Of a stretch of DNA of 64,000 nucleotides, positions 18,489 through 25,680 are shown piece by piece. The translations under genes and the position numbers were made by a program. Location of the stretch: assembly GCF_003634705.1 (NCBI RefSeq), contig NZ_RBWU01000001.1, forward strand, positions 1,168,980-1,232,979. Direction: 5' to 3'. The stretch's first letter is position 1. Every line of letters begins with the position of its first letter. The notes beneath the pieces were generated by a model, which saw nothing but the letters and a program-made list of their open reading frames with translations, was not told where the DNA came from and did not search any database. The stretch is from Actinomadura pelletieri DSM 43383 (GTDB lineage: Bacteria; Actinomycetota; Actinomycetes; Streptosporangiales; Streptosporangiaceae).

Positions 18489-20537
18489 TCACTCCTTGGG
18501 AAGCCGGACGTCGACGAGCGTGCCGCGCGGACCGTCCTGCCGGGACGAGACCCGGCAGGAGCCGCCGATCTCCTCCGCGCGTTCGGCCATGGACGTCAGG
18601 CCGACCCCGGCCCGGCGCGGCGGGTCCGGCAGCCGGACACCGTCGTCGACGATCCGCATGACGAGGTGGGTGTCGTCGACCGTCAGGGTCAGCGCGGCGG
18701 TGGTGGCGCGGGCGTGGCGGACGACGTTGGTCAGCGCCTCCGCCGCGATGCGGTAGACGGCGGTCTCGGTCGCGGCGGAGAGTTCGGGAAGGCTGTCGGG
18801 GAAGGTGGCGGTGATGGTGAGGGTCGGGCCGCCGAGCCGTGTCACCAGCAGTTGCAGTGCGGCCACGAGCCCGTGCTCGTCCAGGTCGGGTGGACGGAGG
18901 TCGTCGATGATCCGGCGAACCTCCGACAGACCCCCGCTCGCCGCCCCGCAGGCCGCCTCCACCAGCCCGCGCGGCGGTGAGCCCGGCCGGAGCAGGTCGG
19001 CGGCGGTGTCGAGATGCAGTTGGATCCCCGCCAGGCACGGGCCGAGCCCGTCGTGCAGGTCGCGACGTAGACGCCGCCGCTCCTCCTCCCGTGCCACGAC
19101 GATGCGTTCCCGGCTGATCCGCAGTTCCTCGTGCAGCCCGATGGCGGAGACGATCGGGCCGAGCTGGTCGGTCACGATCTCCAGCGCCGCCTGGTCCCTG
19201 GAGTCGAGGGTGCGCTGTCCGGGCCGCAGGTGGACGGTCAGGCAGCCGACCGGATCTCCCTGGTAGGTCAGTTCCGTCCGCATCACGGCGGAGCCGTCGT
19301 CGGGGGTGCCCGCGCGGGCCAGTTCACGGTCACCCTGCCGCGTGTGGGCGACGAGGGTCGCGGCGGGCAACCCCATCCGTTCCACCACGATCCGGCACAC
19401 CTGGGACGGGACGGCCTCGGCGGGCATCCGGTCGCGCAGACCGGTCGCCAGCGCCCGCAGCATCTCGACGGGTTTGGCCCGCCGCCCGTACAGCAGCAGG
19501 TCGCCGGCCTTCAGCAGCAGGCCCGCGGCAGGCCGCAACGCCAGGGCGATCAGCGCCGCCAGCACCACGGCGGAGGTGGCCGTCCTGTTGGGAGGCAGGG
19601 CCGAGAACCCCATGTACAGCCCCTTGTAGGCGTAGGCCAGTCCGATCACCAGTCCGAACAGGACCAGCGCACGCCGGAGGGAGCGGTCGAAGGCGGTGAG
19701 GTCGTCGCGCAGCATCGCGACGATGGTGATGACGGCCAGCGCCAGGGCGAGCGGGCCGTTGAAGAGGAAATGCGCCCACAGGGGCAGGTCGCGCTCGTCG
19801 CCGATGTCGATGAGCTTGTCGAAGATCTGCGTGCCCCAGTACAGGCCGTACCCGCAGGCCATGGCACGCAACTGCCGTCCGGCCAGCCCGTCGGCGCGGT
19901 CGAAGCCGCGTACGAGCTGGGCCAGGACCACGATCGACAGCAGCCGCGGCATCCAGATGATCGCGTGTCCGGTGCGGCCCCACCAAGGATGCTCCTCGCC
20001 CAGGGCCCCCGAGGTCCACGTCTGGTCGGTGACCTGCCACCCGAACCACGCGAGGGGCGCCAGATAAAGCAGGTAGACGACCACCATCGCGATGACCGGC
20101 CAGCGCCAGCGCGGATGGGGCAGGTGTCCCTGCGGAAACCAGAGCGGGAGGACGGCGAGGGAGCCGTGCATCCCGAAGATGGCCGCGCCGCGCATGAGCG
20201 CGCGGGGGCCGGGGGCGAGGAACGCCCCCGCGCCGTCGGCGGTGTAGTGCAGCAGCCCGCCGAGCCCGTACACGCCCATGCTCACGGCCGTCACGCTGAG
20301 GACGGCCCCGAGCCCCCGGCGCCCGGTGTGCAGGACCACCGCGGCGGCCACGGCGAAGAACACGCCGAGGACCAGGCTCCGGGTCGTCCACCAGCCCCAC
20401 TTGGCCATCAGGCCCCACCGGCCGTCCACCGCCATCAACTGCACGGCACCGGCGACGAGGAGCACGCTCACCGCGACGACGGCCCCACCACAGACCGTGT
20501 CCCAACGGGGGCTTCTCCGGACGGAAACTAGAAGCAC
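18489..20537 (-). CDS. NarL-family sensor histidine kinase, polytopic
   Basis: 682 aa. The N-terminal half has eight or so hydrophobic segments (about residues 15-310). A GAF-like sensor region follows, then the HisKA_3 dimerisation helix with the phospho-accepting His495 in DLHDG, and a C-terminal HATPase with an N box (EALTNVVRHA) and G box (GVGLTSMAERA). This is the DesK/NarX type that pairs with LuxR-domain regulators. GTG start at 20537; no Shine-Dalgarno is visible, so translation may be leaderless. The shared 8-mer AACTACGC lies just upstream. It is divergent from the Cys-rich peptide gene. Confidence 0.85.
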   Translation of the reverse strand: MLLVSVRRSPRWDTVCGGAVVAVSVLLVAGAVQLMAVDGRWGLMAKWGWWTTRSLVLGVFFAVAAAVVLHTGRRGLGAVLSVTAVSMGVYGLGGLLHYTADGAGAFLAPGPRALMRGAAIFGMHGSLAVLPLWFPQGHLPHPRWRWPVIAMVVVYLLYLAPLAWFGWQVTDQTWTSGALGEEHPWWGRTGHAIIWMPRLLSIVVLAQLVRGFDRADGLAGRQLRAMACGYGLYWGTQIFDKLIDIGDERDLPLWAHFLFNGPLALALAVITIVAMLRDDLTAFDRSLRRALVLFGLVIGLAYAYKGLYMGFSALPPNRTATSAVVLAALIALALRPAAGLLLKAGDLLLYGRRAKPVEMLRALATGLRDRMPAEAVPSQVCRIVVERMGLPAATLVAHTRQGDRELARAGTPDDGSAVMRTELTYQGDPVGCLTVHLRPGQRTLDSRDQAALEIVTDQLGPIVSAIGLHEELRISRERIVVAREEERRRLRRDLHDGLGPCLAGIQLHLDTAADLLRPGSPPRGLVEAACGAASGGLSEVRRIIDDLRPPDLDEHGLVAALQLLVTRLGGPTLTITATFPDSLPELSAATETAVYRIAAEALTNVVRHARATTAALTLTVDDTHLVMRIVDDGVRLPDPPRRAGVGLTSMAERAEEIGGSCRVSSRQDGPRGTLVDVRLPKE

Positions 20538-20559
20538 ACTGTAATGCTACAGATACTTT

Positions 20560-20567
20560 GCGTAGTT
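20560..20567 (-). promoter_or_regulatory. AACTACGC element upstream of kinase
   Basis: On the minus strand this reads AACTACGC, 23 bases upstream of the kinase GTG. The same 8-mer occurs at 20663-20670 and at 24536-24543, each in a promoter region. Possible binding half-site. Confidence 0.4.
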
Positions 20568-20662
20568 GGACATCGACTCGCCAGAACTCGTTCGAGGACG
20601 GCCCGTGCCCCGCAATGACGGATCACGCGAAGTGACAAATCGGCCTTGGCGGCACGGCCGAA

Positions 20663-20682
20663 AACTACGCGGAATCACGTAG
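20663..20682 (+). promoter_or_regulatory. AACTACGC element and inverted repeat before peptide gene
   Basis: AACTACGC at 20663-20670 overlaps the inverted repeat CTACG-N8-CGTAG at 20665-20682, about 70 bases upstream of the Cys-rich peptide start. A TTGACA -35-like hexamer follows at 20700-20705, though no good -10 lies at the right distance. Candidate regulator site. Confidence 0.4.
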
Positions 20683-20750
20683 ATGTCGCTGTTCTCTCCT
20701 TGACACGATGTTGCTGCACACTGCGGCATGGAAAAGGATGTGAGGTACCC

Positions 20751-20978
20751 ATGAAGGGGAACGGCAAGCATCTCGTCAAGCGAGTCGCGGCGACGGCGGC
20801 GGTGGCCGGGACATTGTCTCTGGGTGGCCTGATGACCGCGGGCGTGGCGAGCGCGGAAACGGTCGACAATTCCGGTCCTGCCGTGCTCACCAATGTCACG
20901 CCTGACGCCGTCTCGGACGCCTACACGTCCAATGTGAGTTGCTGTCAGAGCCAGCAGACCAACTTCGGCTGCTGCTGA
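20751..20978 (+). CDS. candidate RiPP precursor / secreted Cys-rich peptide
   Basis: 75 aa. Residues 1-35 form a Sec-type signal peptide (Lys/Arg start, hydrophobic core, GVASA cleavage site). The predicted 40-residue remainder is Asn/Thr/Ser-rich and ends in a Cys-Cys pair (64, 65), eight residues, and a second Cys-Cys pair (74, 75) at the very C-terminus. A GAGG lies 6 bases before the ATG at 20751. The next gene, across a hairpin, is a radical SAM/SPASM enzyme of the type that modifies peptides. I infer a precursor-maturase pair, with the cysteines as likely modification or disulfide sites. Alternative: an unmodified secreted peptide. Confidence 0.65.
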   Translation: MKGNGKHLVKRVAATAAVAGTLSLGGLMTAGVASAETVDNSGPAVLTNVTPDAVSDAYTSNVSCCQSQQTNFGCC

Positions 20979-20983
20979 ATTCT

Positions 20984-21021
20984 CGGTGGGGCGCGGATGT
21001 CGCCAGGGCCGTGCCCCACCG
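20984..21021 (+). terminator. hairpin between precursor and radical SAM gene
   Basis: CGGTGGGGC at 20984-20992 pairs with GCCCCACCG at 21013-21021 across a 20-base loop, immediately after the peptide stop and 24 bases before the next ATG. As in many RiPP operons it could be a partial terminator giving more precursor than enzyme. Confidence 0.65.
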
Positions 21022-21045
21022 TCCGTTTCACCCCATGGAGTAGCC

Positions 21046-22488
21046 ATGCACGCGAGCCAGTTTCTGGTGGTATCGGACGAGGCCCTGCTCGACGTCAACG
21101 GAAATTTCGTACGCGTCGCGCTGCACACCGCGTCGGAACAGGTTTATGTTCTGGCCGACGACGTCCTGCAACGGCTGGTCGACCGGCCCGCCCTGCTGTC
21201 GGACGCCGAACGGACCGAACTCGCCGCCGCGGATCTGCTCGTGGCGGACTCCCGGGACGAGTTCAGCGAGGTGGTCGAGCAGAACCGGGCCTATCTGGCG
21301 GGGCTCACCGACCGCATGTTCGTGCTCATGCCCGCGGCGTACTGCAACATGGGCTGCGGATACTGCGGGCAGAAACACTTCAGGCTGCCGAAACGCGAGC
21401 AGCATCGTGACGCGATCAAACGGCGGCTGGTCGCGGCCGCCGAGGATCCGTCGACCAGCGGGCTGGGCGTCTGCTGGTTCGGCGCCGAACCCATGATGGG
21501 GTACGCGCAGATCCTCGATATCTCCGCCACCGTGATTCCTGCCTGCGTCGAGGCGGAAAAACCATATACGGCCAAGATGGTGACGAACGGATCATTGCTC
21601 ACCGTGCAGAAGATCCGGCGGCTGTACCACGACTGCCGGGTGACGCACTTCGAGATCACGCTCGACGGCGACGCCGAGACGCACGACGCCCAACGCCCGC
21701 TCAAGAGCGGTCGGGGCAGTTTCCGCCATATCGCGACCGTGATCCGGCAGGCCTGCGACGAGGAACTTCCCGGCCTCCAGTTCAGCATTCGCACGAACGT
21801 CGGCCGGGCCAACCAGGACGGGCACACCCGGTTCGCCCGCGAAATGCGGGACGCCGGTCTCGCCGACCCCCGGGTGGGCTTCTACGCGACGCCCGTCCGG
21901 GAATGGGGGAACGACGTCTCCGACTACGCGATCGCGCGCCGCGACGCGATCGACATCGAACGCGACTGGCTCGACGCCTATGCCGCCCACGGCCTCCGAG
22001 CGACCGATCTGCCGATCAAACGTCGGCACATGGTCTGTGTGGCGGTGAACAAGCGTGCCGAGGTCATCGCGCCCGAAGGCCAGTTGCACAGTTGCACCGA
22101 GCAGCCGCTGGTTCCCGGACGCGAGAACACCGCGATCGGGCATGTGACGCTCGCGCGGTCCGCCGAGCTGAGACCCGACGGCCGCTACGACGACTGGAAC
22201 GAGAACCTGCTCGGCGACACGAACGCGTACTGCCCGAGCTGTGCCATCTTTCCCATCTGCGGTGGGGCCTGTCCGTTGCTCTGGGGGGAGGGCAAACCGG
22301 CCTGCCCGACGACGAAGGTCACCCTGCCGATGCAGCTCACGCGGTACGGGCTCCGGCTCGGCCTGCGCGGCGCGGATCAGCTCCAGCGTCCGGAGAGCAC
22401 GAGCGTGACCACGGCGCTGAGCACCCGCACACCGTCGGTTGAACCGGGGTCCGTCCCGACGAGTTCCCGCACCCGGCGGAACCGGTAG
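21046..22488 (+). CDS. radical SAM/SPASM peptide maturase
   Basis: 480 aa. The first 90 residues could be a peptide-recognition domain. The radical SAM core carries CNMGCGYC with cluster cysteines 100, 104 and 107, and FGAEPMM matches the GGEP-like strand. The C-terminus carries SPASM cysteines (about residue 332, HSCTE at about 350, then CPSCAIFPICGGAC and a final Cys near 425) for auxiliary 4Fe-4S clusters. Such enzymes install thioether or carbon-carbon links in ribosomal peptides. The ATG at 21046 follows TGGAG; the frame continues upstream to 20986. The last 37 codons overlap the convergent PucR gene by 112 bases and look unrelated to the fold. Confidence 0.85.
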   Translation: MHASQFLVVSDEALLDVNGNFVRVALHTASEQVYVLADDVLQRLVDRPALLSDAERTELAAADLLVADSRDEFSEVVEQNRAYLAGLTDRMFVLMPAAYCNMGCGYCGQKHFRLPKREQHRDAIKRRLVAAAEDPSTSGLGVCWFGAEPMMGYAQILDISATVIPACVEAEKPYTAKMVTNGSLLTVQKIRRLYHDCRVTHFEITLDGDAETHDAQRPLKSGRGSFRHIATVIRQACDEELPGLQFSIRTNVGRANQDGHTRFAREMRDAGLADPRVGFYATPVREWGNDVSDYAIARRDAIDIERDWLDAYAAHGLRATDLPIKRRHMVCVAVNKRAEVIAPEGQLHSCTEQPLVPGRENTAIGHVTLARSAELRPDGRYDDWNENLLGDTNAYCPSCAIFPICGGACPLLWGEGKPACPTTKVTLPMQLTRYGLRLGLRGADQLQRPESTSVTTALSTRTPSVEPGSVPTSSRTRRNR

Positions 22489-23600
22489 TCCAGGGTCCTC
22501 GGATGGATGCGCAGCGCGCCGGCCGTGCGCAGCCGGTTCATGTCGTGCCGGTAGTAGGCGTCCAGGGTGGCGATCAGGTCGGGGCCGCTCGCGAGCCGCT
22601 GCGCGAGACCACGCAACCGCTCGTCGACCTGCGGCATCTCCGTGACGCCCAGTTCGACGAACACGTCGGTCACGACATGCAGGCGGCGCGGCACGGTGTC
22701 GATGGGCGCGACTCGGCTGATCCGGCGCGCCAGGGCCACCGCGTCACGCAGGGCCCGGACCCGTCCCGTCGCCGCCCCTGCCGCACACGGCCGTCCGACC
22801 ATCCGCGCGAAGTCGCGGACGAGGCCCAGCGCGCGATTCTCCACGGCCTCCATGGCGTCCACGGCCCCCACGCCCCCCACGCCCCCCACGGCCCCCAGGC
22901 CTCCCGCATCGGCCGGGTCGCCGCAGGGCAGGACGGCCACCAGTTCCCCGGGCCGGCGCCAGGTCATCGGCACCCGGTGGCTCTTCAGCAGGGCCCCGAC
23001 GATGTCCGCGCGCCGTTTCGGCAACGGACCGTCGGCGATCCGAACGACCGTGACCACGTACCGGTCGGCGAGCCGCATCCTGAGGTCCTCGGCGAGGCCG
23101 GGCGCCACGGAGGTGTCGGTGAGCAGCGTCGTCGCGAGGTCCTCGACGCGCTTGACGAAGGGCTGTGCGCGTCTGTGGCCGCTCAGGAAGCCCCGGGTGT
23201 AGGCGCGCTGCCCGGCCAGCCCGTTGGCGGGTAGCCAGCCGATCATCTCCGTCACATGCGCGACCTCGTCCAGCCCGGCCGCCTCGTGGATCTCCCGCAG
23301 GGTGAGCACGTCATGCAGGTTGAGGACGCGTTCGCGGGACTCCCACGAGACGCCCTGCCTGCCGCGTTGCTCACCGAAGGCCGCCAGCATTCCCAGGTCC
23401 TGCTCGGTGAAGGGCGCCGCGTCGGCGGCGAGTTCGGCCTCCCGCCGCCGCAACGTCACCGCGAACTCCAGCATCGCCGCGCGGGCCCGCCCGTCCGTCG
23501 CCACCGATCGGAAGTCGGGCAGCTCGCTGATGTAGACGTCGACGGCCCGGCGCGCGTTCGTGTCCACCCGGTCCAAGAGGAGCTTGAAAAGCCCGTCCAT
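22377..23600 (-). CDS. PucR/CdaR-type transcriptional regulator
   Basis: 407 aa ending in a PucR-type helix-turn-helix: LDAYYRHDMNRLRTAGALR followed by IHPRTLDYRFRRVRE. The upstream part resembles the helical and GGDEF-like middle of these regulators. A Gly/Val/Ala low-complexity insert (about residues 235-250) comes from a short cytosine-rich repeat near 22860-22905. The ATG at 23600 has AGGAGA 6 bases upstream. Its 3' end overlaps the radical SAM gene. The target is unknown; both the peptide locus and the red cluster are candidates. Confidence 0.8.
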   Translation of the reverse strand: MDGLFKLLLDRVDTNARRAVDVYISELPDFRSVATDGRARAAMLEFAVTLRRREAELAADAAPFTEQDLGMLAAFGEQRGRQGVSWESRERVLNLHDVLTLREIHEAAGLDEVAHVTEMIGWLPANGLAGQRAYTRGFLSGHRRAQPFVKRVEDLATTLLTDTSVAPGLAEDLRMRLADRYVVTVVRIADGPLPKRRADIVGALLKSHRVPMTWRRPGELVAVLPCGDPADAGGLGAVGGVGGVGAVDAMEAVENRALGLVRDFARMVGRPCAAGAATGRVRALRDAVALARRISRVAPIDTVPRRLHVVTDVFVELGVTEMPQVDERLRGLAQRLASGPDLIATLDAYYRHDMNRLRTAGALRIHPRTLDYRFRRVRELVGTDPGSTDGVRVLSAVVTLVLSGRWS

Positions 23601-23660
23601 CTCCGGTCTCCTCCCGGGTCCGCGACAGGACCCTCCCCACCCATTCGTCCGGGCGGGACG

Positions 23661-23685
23661 GTCCGGATGGCGGCCGGATCCGGAC
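23661..23685 (-). terminator. short inverted repeat downstream of RedZ-like gene
   Basis: GTCCGGAT at 23661-23668 and ATCCGGAC at 23678-23685 form an 8-bp stem with a 9-base loop between the stop at 23709 and the PucR start at 23600. It may be a weak terminator or a regulator site. Confidence 0.4.
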
Positions 23686-23708
23686 GGGTCGGACCGGCGG
23701 TGTTCCTC

Positions 23709-24449
23709 CTATTCCGTGGTCGCCGAGCGGAGCTGGGCGGTGAAGCCGCTTTCGTACGTCACCGCGACCGCCTGGCCCCGGGTCCGCACCCCGAGTTTCT
23801 TCAGGACGTTGTGCACGTGGGTTCGTACCGTCGTTATGGAGATCGAAAGCTGCTGGGCGATCTCGACGTTGGAGGCGCCGCGCCGCAGCAGCAGGATCAC
23901 CTCCTTCTCCCGGGCGGTGAGGTTCGCCGCCAACGGGGGTTCCTCCTCGGCCGTGGCGGAGGAGTAGCAGGAGAGGATCGTGGGACGAGCGGCCTCCGGA
24001 ATGAGCACGGTACCGCCCGCCACCAGGCGTAAAGCGTGGATCAGCTGGTCCGCCGAGACGTCCAGGGACAGGACGGCGCGGACGCCGAGCGCGATCGCCT
24101 CCATGGAGCGGTGGGCGTTCTCCGGCTCGGCGAGGAGCATCACCTTGGACAGTTTCGCCAGCTCCATGAGTTCGCGCTGGTGGGAGATGATGGTGAGGGC
24201 GGGAAAGACGACGAGCGTGATGTCGGGCCCCAGTTCCGCCGCGTCCTGGAGCACGCGCTCCCCGATGGTGTGCCCGATGACCTTGATGCCCGCCGTGCCC
24301 CCGAGCAGTGCCGAGAAACTGGCGGCGTAGATCGGCTTTTCGCAGCACAGCAACAGTCGCTGTTCCGTCGATACGTTCTTTATATTGTCGAGATATGCAA
24401 ACCTGGCGTCGGCGGAACTATCCATGGCGAAATCGCAATCCCCCGTCAT
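23709..24449 (-). CDS. redZ: RedZ-like orphan LuxR-type regulator
   Basis: 246 aa: a receiver-like N-terminal domain and a LuxR helix-turn-helix (LTAREKEVILLLRRG; SISITTVRTHVHNVLKKLG). The receiver lacks both the acidic pair after its first strand (LLLCCE instead of a DD motif) and the phospho-acceptor Asp (LVVFPAL), so it should not be phosphorylated. In S. coelicolor the pseudo-response regulator RedZ activates redD and its message has a bldA-dependent TTA codon. This gene also has an in-frame TTA at 24032-24030 (residue 140). Its position next to the red cluster supports orthology. ATG at 24449; a second ATG at 24425 is possible. Confidence 0.7.
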   Translation of the reverse strand: MTGDCDFAMDSSADARFAYLDNIKNVSTEQRLLLCCEKPIYAASFSALLGGTAGIKVIGHTIGERVLQDAAELGPDITLVVFPALTIISHQRELMELAKLSKVMLLAEPENAHRSMEAIALGVRAVLSLDVSADQLIHALRLVAGGTVLIPEAARPTILSCYSSATAEEEPPLAANLTAREKEVILLLRRGASNVEIAQQLSISITTVRTHVHNVLKKLGVRTRGQAVAVTYESGFTAQLRSATTE

Positions 24450-24535
24450 GAAACTTTTTCTGGTCTTGGACGTCCGGATGTCGGGAACAGGAGCTCGATC
24501 GTTGAAACTTCAGCCAGATAGCGGGTTATTACTGT

Positions 24536-24547
24536 GCGTAGTTACGC
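24536..24547 (-). promoter_or_regulatory. AACTACGC element / inverted repeat upstream of redZ-like gene
   Basis: GCGTA and TACGC flank two bases, forming a 12-bp near-palindrome; on the minus strand 24543-24536 reads AACTACGC, the element also found in front of the kinase and peptide genes. It lies about 87 bases upstream of the redZ-like start. Confidence 0.4.
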
Positions 24548-25079
24548 TAGTTACGGTATGCGTTCGGTTGCGGACGGTATCTCTACGCATGATGGCATGG
24601 CTGCCCCGCTTTGTGGTGATGGTGACTTGTTGGTGGCGAATCTGGCCTAAGGCGGCAACCGGCGGCCCGGCGGCCTATTCGACCGCATAAATGATCACGG
24701 ATCGGGTGTTTCTCCAGGTCAACGAACCAGAGTGTGGATGCCTTGGCGACCTCGGCGACCGCGACCAATGGATTCGGTGTCGAGTCGAACGGGAATCGCG
24801 TTCGGTTGCGGAGCACCGGCCGGACGATTTCGCGGCCGGAGATTGAGCGCCGGTCGTGACGTGTGGGATCAATGAGCCGTTCGCATTGGCCGCCACCGAT
24901 CGCCCCCGCCTCTTGATCTTGGCGCGGTCATGGACGCCGAACGGACCACCGGGCGGATGAAGGTCGGCGGGCGGTCCGGCCTTTCCCCGCGCGGTGCGCT
25001 CCCGTTGATCTCGGTGCCCGTCCCCGGAGACGGCGATCCTCGGCGGTCCTCCCGAACGTCACCGCGCCGTGGCGCCCGG

Positions 25080-25109
25080 TCAGTGGTTCGTCAGCGTGGT
25101 CGTCAGCGT
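25080..25109 (+). promoter_or_regulatory. SARP-type direct repeats upstream of redQ
   Basis: TCAGTGG (25080), TCAGCGT (25091) and TCAGCGT (25103) are spaced 11 and 12 bp apart on one face of the helix. This is the layout of SARP operators, and the heptamer matches the repeats before redP. They end 62 bases before the redQ start and are probably the RedD binding site of the long operon. Confidence 0.65.
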
Positions 25110-25171
25110 GGTGCACCACAGTCTGACCGTCCGCCGTTCTCCACCGTCCATCAATGGCATAGGGGGAAGTC

Positions 25172-25423
25172 GTGAGTGACGTGTACGACCGCTTGGTCGA
25201 TCTGCTGGTGAACCGCTTCGAAGTGGACCGTGCCGCCGTGGCACCCGACGTGTCCTTCGAGGACCTCGAGGTGGACTCGCTGTTCCTGGTCGAGCTGCTG
25301 CTGGTGGCCCAGTCCGAGTTCGCCGGCGCCGACCTGGGCGAGGACCTGGTCTCGCCCTCGGACACCATCGGCCGCGCGGCCGAGCTGATCGAGCGGCGGA
25401 TCGCGACGGCGGCCTCGCCGTGA
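25172..25423 (+). CDS. redQ: RedQ-like acyl carrier protein
   Basis: 83 aa carrier protein with the phosphopantetheine serine in VDSLFLVEL. In prodiginine biosynthesis RedQ carries the growing fatty chain made by RedP and RedR. The assignment over RedO rests on its type II fatty-acid-like sequence; the next gene looks like the prolyl carrier. GTG start at 25172 preceded by GGGGGA. It is the first gene of the operon and overlaps redO by 4 bases. In S. coelicolor redQ sits between redP and redR; here it has moved to the head of the MBC operon. Confidence 0.75.
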   Translation: MSDVYDRLVDLLVNRFEVDRAAVAPDVSFEDLEVDSLFLVELLLVAQSEFAGADLGEDLVSPSDTIGRAAELIERRIATAASP

Positions 25424-25680
25424 CCCCGGCGGACTTCCTCATCGGATACATCGCCGACGCGCTGCTGGACGGGGACGCCGACGGCCTGCGCGCCGACACC
25501 CCGCTCATCGAACTGAACATCATCGACTCGGCCGCGATCTTCGACCTGGTGCACGCGGTGCAGGGGGAGTTCGGCGTCACCGTCCCCCTCCAGGAGATCA
25601 CGCCGGTGAACTTCGGCTCGGTCGACTCGATCACCGCGCTGATCGACCGGCTGAGCCAGGAGGAGAAGAGCCTTCGATGA
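25420..25680 (+). CDS. redO: RedO, prolyl carrier protein
   Basis: 86 aa peptidyl carrier protein. The motif NIIDSAAIFDLV carries the phosphopantetheine Ser, and the downstream ITPVNFGSVDSI pattern is typical of carriers for pyrrole-2-carboxyl formation. RedM loads L-proline onto it and RedW oxidises the bound proline to the pyrrole. ATG inside the stop of redQ; it overlaps redN by 4 bases. Confidence 0.8.
   Translation: MTPADFLIGYIADALLDGDADGLRADTPLIELNIIDSAAIFDLVHAVQGEFGVTVPLQEITPVNFGSVDSITALIDRLSQEEKSLR

Larger units (their letters stand above)
24450..25171. other. divergent regulatory region redZ-like / redQ
   Basis: 720 bases without a supported gene. The redZ-like side (24480-24720) is unusually AT-rich for this window. 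It carries GCGTA-GT-TACGC (24536-24547), which includes the shared AACTACGC on the minus strand. The redQ side carries three heptamer repeats at 25080-25109. Small frames here on both strands are Pro/Arg-rich shadows. Confidence 0.6.

Noticed and set aside
20700..20730. TTGACA-containing promoter for the peptide gene
   Set aside because: The -35 is good but no acceptable -10 lies 16-18 bases downstream, so it is not listed as a promoter.
22855..22910. Cytosine-rich short repeat as a possible regulatory array
   Set aside because: It lies in frame inside the PucR-type gene and encodes a Gly/Val/Ala insert; treated as low-complexity coding.
24928..25554. Frames on both strands upstream of and across redQ
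   Set aside because: Low-complexity, overlapping the operator repeats and the carrier gene; better explained as a promoter region.
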